Source of the DNA: an uncultured Clostridia bacterium
GTDB taxonomy: Bacteria; Bacillota; Clostridia; Peptostreptococcales; Anaerovoracaceae
NCBI GenBank assembly: GCA_937889655.1
Contig: CALBZG010000117.1
Span: 1 to 8,719 of the forward strand
Length of the DNA stretch: 8,719 nt
Reading direction: 5' to 3'
Part shown: positions 1-4,938 of the stretch, in pieces
How the letters are laid out: the number at the start of each line of letters is the position of its first letter
Numbering within the stretch: position 1 is the first letter of the stretch
Made by a program: the position numbers and the translations under genes
Notes under the pieces: model-generated
Seen by the model: the letters and a program-made list of their open reading frames with translations, nothing else
The model's database searches: none
What the model was told of the DNA's origin: nothing

Positions 1-581
1 AATGTGGTCGCCGGTTGTTTCCTGGTACGATCCACTCTGACGGAGATCACCTCATTGGAATCGGTCTCGTACTCAAGCCAAGCACCCCTGTTAGGAATAA
101 CAGTGGTTGAAAAAAGCTTCTTATTAGATTTATCTACTGTGACTTCGTAGTATGGACCCGGCGAACGAACCAACTGGGTGACCACAACTCTTTCTGCTCC
201 GTTATATATAAAAGTACCTTTTTCTGTCATCAAAGGGAAATCCCCCATGAAAACTTCCTGCTCTTTTACTTCACCGGTATCTCTGTTAACCAGCCGGACT
301 CTGACCTTAAGAGGCGCTGCATAAGTCACGTCTCTTTCCTTGCATTCTTCCTGCTCGTACTTTGGAGGGTCGTTCAGTGAATAATCGATAAATTCCAGTA
401 CTAAATTTCCAGCGTAATCTTCAATTGGGGAAATGTCTTCAAATACTTCCTTCAAACCTTCTTTTATGAACCAGTCATAGGATTCGGTCTGAATGCGAAT
501 CAGATTCGGCATCTCCGCCACTTCGTTAATTTTCGAATAACTCATCCGAGTCTTTCTACCAAATTCAACGGGTTTTGGCAT
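1..581 (-). CDS. rpoB: RNA polymerase beta subunit, N-terminal part (runs off the left edge)
   Basis: This is the start of the catalytic beta subunit of RNA polymerase. The reverse strand translates without interruption for 193 codons, beginning MPKPVEFGRKTRMSYSKI. It contains the hallmark stretches IRIQTESYDWFIKEGL, MGDFPLMTEKGTFIYNGAER and VVVTQLVRSPGPYYE, which belong to the beta1/protrusion region near the N-terminus. A second in-frame ATG lies 6 nt upstream at 587, but AAGGAG sits 8 nt before the ATG at 581 and only 2 nt before the other, so 581 is the better start. Only about the first sixth of a roughly 1,200-residue protein is present; no rifampicin-region or catalytic residues fall in the window. 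A gap of 87 bp containing a strong promoter separates it from the upstream DUF523 gene. Identification is near certain from sequence and from its position after rplL. Confidence 0.97.
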   Translation of the reverse strand, partial: MPKPVEFGRKTRMSYSKINEVAEMPNLIRIQTESYDWFIKEGLKEVFEDISPIEDYAGNLVLEFIDYSLNDPPKYEQEECKERDVTYAAPLKVRVRLVNRDTGEVKEQEVFMGDFPLMTEKGTFIYNGAERVVVTQLVRSPGPYYEVTVDKSNKKLFSTTVIPNRGAWLEYETDSNEVISVRVDRTRKQPATT

Positions 582-631
582 TTTCATCACTCCTTAAATT
601 TTCAAGAAACTACTTTTCATGGCAATGTACT

Positions 632-660
632 ATGATATTACAAACAAGTCAATAAGTCAA
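632..660 (-). promoter_or_regulatory. Strong sigma-A-type promoter for rpoB
   Basis: On the minus strand, TTGACT (655-660) and TATCAT (632-637) are separated by exactly 17 nt; each hexamer matches the consensus at 5 of 6 positions. The predicted transcription start is near 625, giving a leader of about 44 nt before the rpoB ATG at 581. The -35 begins only 8 nt after the stop codon of the DUF523 gene. A second TTGACT lies at 647-652, followed 17 nt later by the weaker TACATT. The assignment rests on motif match and spacing only. Confidence 0.75.
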
Positions 661-668
661 GCGATTTT

Positions 669-1127
669 TTACTCCGCTTGATCCAAAAACTTTTCCGCCT
701 CATCCAGTTCATCCTCGCCGAACACTCGAAATCCAGCCTCCCGAAGTCTCTGAACCGCCACGCCTTCTCCGGGTATTTTGGTTCCGGTAAAACTTCCGTC
801 ATAGATGATCCTCGATCCGCAGCAGGGGCTTCGCTGCTTCATCACAGCAAGCGCAACATGGTTTTCTTCCGCCAGACGAACCGCTTCCGCAGCTCCAAGT
901 TCATGGGCTTCCGTGACATCTTCGCCGGTTCTGGTCATCACCCGGTCGCCAACTCTTTGCGAGTCTGGCCGCGGCACAGATAATCCGCCGAAAACCTCGG
1001 GGCAAATTTTAACAAGGCGTCCTTCTTCTTTCCATTTTAAGAAGCGCGGGTCCGTGCATTCAGAAGGTGCTGCATCGTATCTGACACAGTCTCCAAAAAG
1101 GCAGGAACTCACAAGAATTTTTTTCAT
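669..1127 (-). CDS. DUF523 / TudS-like [4Fe-4S] desulfurase family protein
   Basis: This is a 152-residue protein with all DUF523 landmarks: SSCLFGDCVRYD (7-18), CPEVFGGLSVPRP (42-54), and KQRSPCCGS (97-105) followed by IYDGSFTG (108-115). Characterised members of this family (TudS) are [4Fe-4S]-dependent thiouracil desulfurases that use three conserved cysteines; by alignment these are C9, C42 and C103 here. Desulfuration of thiolated pyrimidines is therefore a plausible activity, but it is inferred from family only. The serine usual in the SPSCG motif is a cysteine (C102), and the usual RYDG is RYDA. The start is supported by AGAGAGG 5 nt upstream. The gene sits between rplL and rpoB, 84 bp after rplL and a hairpin, in the same direction; no link to ribosome or polymerase function is evident. 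Family assignment is confident, substrate is not. Confidence 0.9.
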   Translation of the reverse strand: MKKILVSSCLFGDCVRYDAAPSECTDPRFLKWKEEGRLVKICPEVFGGLSVPRPDSQRVGDRVMTRTGEDVTEAHELGAAEAVRLAEENHVALAVMKQRSPCCGSRIIYDGSFTGTKIPGEGVAVQRLREAGFRVFGEDELDEAEKFLDQAE

Positions 1128-1165
1128 AGGAACCTCTCTTATAGATAAGCCTTTTAGATAAGAAA

Positions 1166-1194
1166 TCGGCCTTTGGCATTTTGCCCAAGGCCGA
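1166..1194 (-). terminator. Hairpin after rplL, probable partial terminator/attenuator
   Basis: A 13-position inverted repeat (TCGGCCTT arm, one mismatch, then TGCC/GGCA) with a 3-nt loop lies just after the rplL stop. On the minus strand the 3' arm is followed by TTTCTTAT, a broken U-tract, so termination is likely to be incomplete. E. coli has an attenuator at the equivalent rplL-rpoB junction, where it lowers polymerase output relative to ribosomal proteins. The same role here is inference. Confidence 0.6.
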
Positions 1195-1211
1195 ATGATT
1201 GAAAAGCTGAG

Positions 1212-1574
1212 TTATTTCAGTTCTACAGTTGCGCCGGCTTCTTCCAATGCGGCTTTGATAGCTTCTGCTTCTGCCTTCTCGATACCTTCTTTAACATTCT
1301 GCGGAGCACTGTCTACCAAGTCCTTAGCTTCCTTGAGGCCCAGGCCTGTCAGTTCTCTAACAACTTTGATGACCTTGATCTTTTCGGATCCTACTCCTGC
1401 AAGAACAACTGTGAATTCAGTCTGCTCTTCTACTTCTGCGGCTGCGGCTGCGCCTGCTACTGCTACAGGAGCGGCAGCGGATACGCCGAACTCTTCTTCA
1501 CAAGCCTTTACCAGCTCGTTTAATTCTAAAACGGTCATGCCTTTTATGGCTTCGATGATCTGTTCTTTATTCAT
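1212..1574 (-). CDS. rplL: 50S ribosomal protein L7/L12
   Basis: This is the multicopy stalk protein of the large ribosomal subunit, which recruits translational GTPases. The 120-residue length is typical. An N-terminal dimerisation region (about 1-33) leads into an alanine-rich hinge (SAAAPVAVAGAAAAAE, about 32-47). The compact C-terminal domain then carries the signature KIKVIKVVRELTGLGLKEAKDLV with the conserved GLKEAK helix that contacts EF-Tu and EF-G. AAGGAG lies 7 nt before the ATG. It follows rplJ by 57 bp and is presumably co-transcribed, so it shares the L10-leader control upstream of rplJ. Identification is certain. Confidence 0.99.
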   Translation of the reverse strand: MNKEQIIEAIKGMTVLELNELVKACEEEFGVSAAAPVAVAGAAAAAEVEEQTEFTVVLAGVGSEKIKVIKVVRELTGLGLKEAKDLVDSAPQNVKEGIEKAEAEAIKAALEEAGATVELK

Positions 1575-1631
1575 TTCTATTCTCCTTTATAATATGTTGC
1601 TTATATTGCGAATTTCTGATTGAACTTCTTA

Positions 1632-2126
1632 CTATTCTGCCTTAGCATCTGCAACGGCCTGGAAAGTGCGAACCAGCTTGCTTACCGGGGATTGGATGCT
1701 GCCCAGGAACTTGGCGATGAGAACTTCTCTTCCAGGGATGCCTGCAACTGCAGTCATGCCCTCTGCATCATAATAGGTCCCTTCAACAAAACCGGCTTTG
1801 AAAGCCATCTTCTTGTAGTCCTTTATAATATCGTTGATCACTCTGGCTGGTGTTGTAGCGTCTTCATAGCTGAAAGCAAAGGCGCTTGGCCCGTCAAGGG
1901 CCTGGATCATACTTTCGAACGCGGTCCCTTCAATAGCTCTTTTCACGAGGGTGTTTTTGTAAACGGTATAGTCTACATTCTCCTCGCGAAGCTTTTTTCT
2001 CATGGCGTCGGCTTGTGCCACCGAAATGCCAAGATAGTCAATAGCTACTGCAGAACAGGATTTTTCGAATTTCACCTTAATTTCATCAATAATCAACTGT
2101 TTTTCTTTTTTTGCTTCTTCTGACAT
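1632..2126 (-). CDS. rplJ: 50S ribosomal protein L10
   Basis: L10 anchors L7/L12 dimers to 23S rRNA at the stalk base. The protein has 164 residues; the N-terminal rRNA-binding domain includes the conserved YLGISVAQADAMRKKLRE segment and VYKNTLVKRAIEG. The C-terminal helix (about 135-164, FLGSIQSPVSKLVRTFQAVA) is where L12 dimers bind. AAGGAG lies 8 nt before the ATG. A structured leader with an intrinsic terminator occupies the 223 bp between rplA and this gene, and the L10-L12 complex is the expected ligand, making rplJ-rplL autoregulated. Identification is certain; regulation is inferred from the leader sequence. Confidence 0.99.
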   Translation of the reverse strand: MSEEAKKEKQLIIDEIKVKFEKSCSAVAIDYLGISVAQADAMRKKLREENVDYTVYKNTLVKRAIEGTAFESMIQALDGPSAFAFSYEDATTPARVINDIIKDYKKMAFKAGFVEGTYYDAEGMTAVAGIPGREVLIAKFLGSIQSPVSKLVRTFQAVADAKAE

Positions 2127-2216
2127 CTTTTGATCTCCTTTCTTTGCTAAGCAAACTGCCTTGGGAATGTCTGCTGCTCAGCAAGAGTAAAACATCGGCA
2201 CCTTATAAAATACCCG

Positions 2217-2265
2217 AACAAAAACCCCGCCTGTCATAGACTTGCGGGGCCAATATTTTATATTG
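2217..2265 (-). terminator. Intrinsic terminator of the L10-leader attenuator
   Basis: On the minus strand a GC-rich stem CCCCGC (2244-2249) / GCGGGG (2225-2230), extended by an inner GTC/GAC pairing, is followed directly by TTTTTGTT. A small perfect 6-bp hairpin (CAATAT, loop of 3, ATATTG, 2251-2265) precedes it. It lies between the L10 leader and rplJ with no gene ending nearby, which marks it as an attenuator rather than an operon end. Confidence 0.85.
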
Positions 2266-2266
2266 T

Positions 2267-2310
2267 ACCTCGGCGGGAGATTAAGCCTTTTGGGCGCCCG
2301 CTGTCTACGG
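2267..2310 (-). promoter_or_regulatory. Ribosomal protein L10 leader (cis-regulatory RNA)
   Basis: The minus strand reads CCGTAGACAGCGGG, then GCCCAAAAGGC, then CTCCCGCCGAGGT. This matches the conserved core of Firmicutes L10 leaders: the AGACAGC entry, the inner GCC/GGC hairpin and the CCGCCGAGGT exit. The outer stem pairs GCGGG (2297-2301) with CCCGC (2273-2277). In Bacillus the L10(L12) complex binds this RNA and favours the downstream terminator, reducing rplJ-rplL transcription. It begins 39 nt after the rplA stop; I found no convincing promoter just upstream, so it probably acts on read-through from rplA. Confidence 0.88.
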
Positions 2311-2349
2311 TTTATTTTCTTATTCTGTTTGCTTCAGTCAAGAACATGA

Positions 2350-3048
2350 TTACAACTGGATCTTCTGAGGATTGATCTTCACGCCAGGGCCCATCGTCGA
2401 TGCTACGGTGACGCTTTTCAGATACTGTCCTTTTGCAGCAGCAGGCTTGGCCTTGATGACTGCCTCCAGCAGCGCTGTGAAGTTGTCCTGAAGTTTCTCC
2501 GGTCCGAAGGAAGCTTTTCCGATCGGGGTGTGGATGATGTTGGTCTTGTCCAGACGATACTCGACTTTACCAGCTTTGATTTCTTCCATAGCCTTGGTGA
2601 TGTCCATGGTTACAGTGCCGGACTTCGGGTTAGGCATCAAGCCTTTTGGTCCCAATATTTTACCAAGCTTGCCTACAACTCCCATCATATCCGGTGTTGC
2701 AACGACTACATCGAAATCAAACCAGTTCTCATTCTTGATTTTGTCCGCCAGTTCTTCTGCTCCGACATAATCAGCGCCGGCTGCTTCAGCTTCCTGGACC
2801 TTAGGACCTTTTGCGAATACCAGTACGCGCTTGGTTTTGCCTGTTCCATGAGGAAGAACGATAGCCCCTCTGACCTGCTGGTCCGCATGTCTTCCGTCTA
2901 CGCCTAATTTGATATGAGTTTCGATAGTCTCGTCAAAATTGGCTTTTGCGGTTTGTACCACAAGCTGCATAGCTTCGCTTATATCATGAAGATTCAGCTT
3001 GTCGAATGTTTTTATGGTTTCGGCATACTTCTTGCCTCTTTTTGCCAT
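2350..3048 (-). CDS. rplA: 50S ribosomal protein L1
   Basis: L1 forms the mobile stalk near the ribosomal E site and in many bacteria represses its own operon by binding mRNA. The 232-residue product starts MAKRGKKYAETIK. It carries the family signature LGKILGPKGLMPNPK at 128-142 and the KGPKVQEAEAAGADYVG segment at 80-96. An in-frame upstream ATG at 3093 would add 15 residues, but a perfect AAGGAGGT lies 7 nt before 3048 and the family normally begins here. It follows rplK by 48 bp and precedes the L10 leader. Identification is certain. Confidence 0.99.
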   Translation of the reverse strand: MAKRGKKYAETIKTFDKLNLHDISEAMQLVVQTAKANFDETIETHIKLGVDGRHADQQVRGAIVLPHGTGKTKRVLVFAKGPKVQEAEAAGADYVGAEELADKIKNENWFDFDVVVATPDMMGVVGKLGKILGPKGLMPNPKSGTVTMDITKAMEEIKAGKVEYRLDKTNIIHTPIGKASFGPEKLQDNFTALLEAVIKAKPAAAKGQYLKSVTVASTMGPGVKINPQKIQL

Positions 3049-3096
3049 TTTGTTTACCTCCTTGTGGTGCTGACGACTTCTAAAGTCTCCCACTTT

Positions 3097-3522
3097 TTAC
3101 TCTTTAACTAATATGCCCATACTTCTTGCCGTTCCTTTGATCATCTCAGTAGCGGATTCTAAATTCGCTGCATTGAGATCCGGCATCTTGGTTTTTGCGA
3201 TTTCCTGAGCCTGTGCTGTAGTTATGCTGCCGACCTTTTTCTTATTTGGCTCTCCGGAAGCTCTTTCCAACCCGGCGGCCTTTTTGATGAGGACTGCTGC
3301 AGGCGGAGTTTTGCAGATGAAGGTGAATGATCTGTCCGCATAAACGGTAATGACTACCGGAATGATCATCCCTGGCTGATCTGCTGTTTTGGCATTAAAC
3401 TGTTTGCAGAATTCCATGATGTTGACGCTCTTTTGTCCCAATGCCGGTCCTACCGGTGGCGCCGGAGTTGCTTTCCCGGCAGGGATCTGCAGTTTAATAT
3501 ACCCTACGACTTTTTTTGCCAT
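3097..3522 (-). CDS. rplK: 50S ribosomal protein L11
   Basis: L11 binds the GTPase-associated centre of 23S rRNA and is needed for RelA-type stringent signalling in the families where this was studied. The length of 141 residues is standard. The N-terminal domain holds the proline-rich PAPPVGPALGQK (20-31), and the C-terminal rRNA-binding domain ends KMPDLNAANLESATEMIKGT followed by ARSMGI. AAGGAG lies 9 nt before the ATG. The 60-bp leader contains two hairpins (separate entry) that may take part in control. Identification is certain. Confidence 0.99.
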   Translation of the reverse strand: MAKKVVGYIKLQIPAGKATPAPPVGPALGQKSVNIMEFCKQFNAKTADQPGMIIPVVITVYADRSFTFICKTPPAAVLIKKAAGLERASGEPNKKKVGSITTAQAQEIAKTKMPDLNAANLESATEMIKGTARSMGILVKE

Positions 3523-3540
3523 TTGTTTTTTCTCCTTTCT

Positions 3541-3571
3541 CCCGCCATGCGGGCGTCTGGGCTTTTGCCCG
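3541..3571 (-). promoter_or_regulatory. Paired hairpins in the rplK leader, candidate L1 target or switch
   Basis: Between nusG and rplK the minus strand carries GGGC-AAAA-GCCC (3559-3570) and then CCCGC-ATG-GCGGG (3541-3553), the second ending 8 nt before the rplK Shine-Dalgarno. CGGGC of the first (3567-3571) can instead pair with GCCCG of the second (3550-3554), so two exclusive folds are possible. Neither is followed by a U-tract, arguing against a terminator. Autogenous control of rplK-rplA by L1 at this position is known in E. coli; here it is inference. Confidence 0.4.
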
Positions 3572-3582
3572 ATAATATCTGA

Positions 3583-4164
3583 TTAAAGCCTGTCGACCTG
3601 AGCATACTCTAATTCGACAAGCGTATCTCTTCCAAACATATTGATCAAAACTCTCATGGTCTGCTTTTCAGGATCAAGATCTGAAACAGCCCCCATGAAG
3701 CCTTCGAACGGTCCATTGATGACCTTGACAGAATCGCCAACCTTGACATTGAGGTCGATGGTGATCTTCTCGATGCCCATCCGTCTCACTTCTTCCACAG
3801 TCAATGGCACGGGTTCCGAACCGTGTCCGACGAAGCCTGTGACCCCCTGGGTATTCCGGACCAGGTACCAGGATTCATTTGTTACGATCATTTTGACCAG
3901 AACATATCCCGGGAACATTTTTCTTGTTTTGATTTTTCTTTGACCGCTCTTGATTTCAACAACGTCTTCAGTAGGCACAACAACACTGAGGATCAGGTCC
4001 TGCATTCCTCTGTTTTCAACAAGCTTTTCGATATTTACTTTTACTTTATTCTCATGCCCCGAATAGGTGTGCACAACGTACCACATGGGCTCACGTATTG
4101 CACGTACACCGCTTACACTTTCCTCGACGGTATCGAAGGTCAAATCTTTTTCCCGCTCTGCCAT
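3583..4164 (-). CDS. nusG: Transcription termination/antitermination factor NusG
   Basis: NusG binds elongating RNA polymerase and modulates pausing, and can link it to Rho or the ribosome. The 193-residue protein has an NGN domain from about 27, beginning MWYVVHTYSGHENKVKVNIE and containing FPGYVLVKM. A C-terminal KOW domain spans about 140-193, with VGDSVKVINGPFEGFMGAV and the typical end. The first 26 residues form an acidic extension not found in the roughly 177-residue Bacillus protein; M27 is an alternative start. AAGGA lies about 5 nt before the ATG at 4164, whereas no comparable site was noted for M27, so the long form is preferred. It starts 15 bp after secE. Confidence 0.98.
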   Translation of the reverse strand: MAEREKDLTFDTVEESVSGVRAIREPMWYVVHTYSGHENKVKVNIEKLVENRGMQDLILSVVVPTEDVVEIKSGQRKIKTRKMFPGYVLVKMIVTNESWYLVRNTQGVTGFVGHGSEPVPLTVEEVRRMGIEKITIDLNVKVGDSVKVINGPFEGFMGAVSDLDPEKQTMRVLINMFGRDTLVELEYAQVDRL

Positions 4165-4179
4165 TATGTTCCTTTTCCC

Positions 4180-4449
4180 TTACATTGTTATTCCGAGGAT
4201 GCCTCTAAGCATGGCAAGCACACCTGAATTGATCCCCCAGAAGGCCAGCGCAAAAAATGCACAGGTAGCAATGACAACGACGGTATAGGAACTCAGTTCC
4301 TTTCTGGTCGGCCATACGACTTTCTTCATTTCTGTTTTGATGCCCCTGAAGTACTCCTTCATGCTGGTTCTTTGCTGTTTTTGAGGCGCGGGTTTTTTCT
4401 TTACGGCTTTTGGTACGACTTTGGTCTCCAACCTGTTTTCAGTTGCCAT
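4180..4449 (-). CDS. secE: Preprotein translocase subunit SecE
   Basis: SecE is the small clamp subunit of the SecYEG channel in the plasma membrane. The 89-residue protein has a basic, lysine/proline-rich N-terminus (1-30), the amphipathic segment MKEYFRGIKTEMKKVVWPTR with the family signature KKVVWPTRKEL (42-52), and a single membrane span at about 55-80. This one-span form is usual in Gram-positive bacteria. AAGGAG lies 8 nt before the ATG. It is 23 bp after rpmG and 15 bp before nusG, the conserved order. Confidence 0.97.
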   Translation of the reverse strand: MATENRLETKVVPKAVKKKPAPQKQQRTSMKEYFRGIKTEMKKVVWPTRKELSSYTVVVIATCAFFALAFWGINSGVLAMLRGILGITM

Positions 4450-4472
4450 TAGATTTACTCCTTAATAACCTC

Positions 4473-4634
4473 TTATTTTGTTTCTTTGTGAACTGTATGA
4501 CTCTTGCAGAATTTGCAATACTTTGTCAGTTCAATACGATCCGGGTCGTTTTTCTTGTTTTTCATGCTGGTGTAGTTTCTCTGCTTGCACTCCTGGCATG
4601 CCAACGTAACCCTTACTCTTGCCCCTACTGCCAT
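4473..4634 (-). CDS. rpmG: 50S ribosomal protein L33 (zinc-ribbon type)
   Basis: A 53-residue protein beginning MAVGARVRVTLACQECKQRN and ending KYCKFCKSHTVHKETK. It has the conserved NYTSMKNKKNDPDRIELTK centre of L33. Two CxxC pairs (C13/C16 and C40/C43) form a zinc ribbon, so this is the zinc-binding (C+) paralogue rather than the zinc-independent one. AGGAGGT lies 8 nt before the ATG. It is the first gene after the promoter at 4761-4789, with secE 23 bp downstream, matching the rpmG-secE-nusG order of Firmicutes. Confidence 0.97.
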   Translation of the reverse strand: MAVGARVRVTLACQECKQRNYTSMKNKKNDPDRIELTKYCKFCKSHTVHKETK

Positions 4635-4760
4635 CGTTAGTTACCTCCTGTATCATAATTCATTCATATTATACTATCTTATTTTCTGCCGGTTTGTGTC
4701 GCCATATTAAATAAGAAAAAATAAACGAAAATGGACCCTTTCTCAAAGAATCGCTTAATA

Positions 4761-4789
4761 AGTGTACACCGCTGCTATATGGTTGTCAA
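4761..4789 (-). promoter_or_regulatory. Promoter of the rpmG-secE-nusG-rplK-rplA operon
   Basis: Reading the minus strand, a perfect TTGACA (4784-4789) is followed 17 nt later by TACACT (4761-4766), which matches TATAAT at 4 of 6 positions. The predicted start is near 4754, giving a leader of about 120 nt before the rpmG ATG. It is the best candidate to drive the ribosomal operon down to the L10 attenuator. Confidence 0.75.
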
Positions 4790-4840
4790 GCAAAAACCGA
4801 CTTAATAACAGCTCAACACTGCGAAAATTCCAATTTAAAA

Positions 4841-4868
4841 CTGCGGGAGTCTCTCCCGCAGGCCTTTT
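4841..4868. terminator. Perfect 9-bp palindrome, terminator-like in both directions
   Basis: CTGCGGGAG (4841-4849), a 3-nt loop and CTCCCGCAG (4853-4861) form a perfect hairpin. On the plus strand it is followed by GCCTTTTACT; on the minus strand it is followed at once by TTTTAAATT, the better U-tract. It lies between the two divergent promoters, where it would insulate them from each other, or it may be the old terminator of a gene once upstream of rpmG. Confidence 0.6.
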
Positions 4869-4923
4869 ACTGGTTCATTATACCCCTGACGCCTAAAAAA
4901 AGCAATAATATTTACTTGCTGTA

Positions 4924-4932
4924 TGTTATAAT
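4924..4932 (+). promoter_or_regulatory. Extended -10 promoter of larE, placed for a leaderless mRNA
   Basis: TGT followed by a perfect TATAAT (4927-4932) makes a consensus extended -10 element (TGnTATAAT). No good -35 is present at 17 nt (AATAAT there), which extended -10 promoters can tolerate. Counting 7 nt past the hexamer puts the transcription start at about 4939, the A of the larE ATG. Confidence 0.6.
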
Positions 4933-4938
4933 TACGCC

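Larger units (their letters stand above)
4635..4938. other. Divergent intergenic region between rpmG and larE
   Basis: This 304-bp stretch has no credible gene. It holds the rpmG promoter and its roughly 120-nt, A/T-rich leader on the minus strand, a perfect GC-rich palindrome at 4841-4861, and the larE promoter on the plus strand. CTTAATAA occurs twice (4753-4760 and 4801-4808), flanking the rpmG promoter. No tRNA or tuf remnant was recognised. Confidence 0.8.

Noticed and set aside
805..1161. Plus-strand open frame of 118 codons opposite the DUF523 gene.
   Set aside because: No recognisable domain or ribosome binding site, and the opposite strand carries a clear conserved family.
1195..1623. 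Long plus-strand open frame opposite rplL.
   Set aside because: Low-complexity Ala/Ser/Thr-rich translation that mirrors the alanine-rich hinge of L7/L12; a shadow frame without a ribosome binding site.
2298..2341. Possible promoter upstream of the L10 leader, with TTGACT at 2336-2341 on the minus strand.
   Set aside because: At 17-19 nt spacing the -10 candidates are AAAATA, AAATAA or AATAAA, and the resulting start would fall inside the conserved leader core.
4668..4673. Perfect TATAAT on the minus strand 34 bp before rpmG, a possible second promoter.
   Set aside because: No -35 (CAAACC at 17 nt) and no TG extension; the leader is generally A/T rich, so a chance match is likely.
4783..4811. 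Plus-strand TTGTCA with a 17-nt spacer, as a larE promoter further upstream.
   Set aside because: The -10 would be TAACAG, a poor match; the -35 likeness comes from the inverse of the minus-strand TTGACA.
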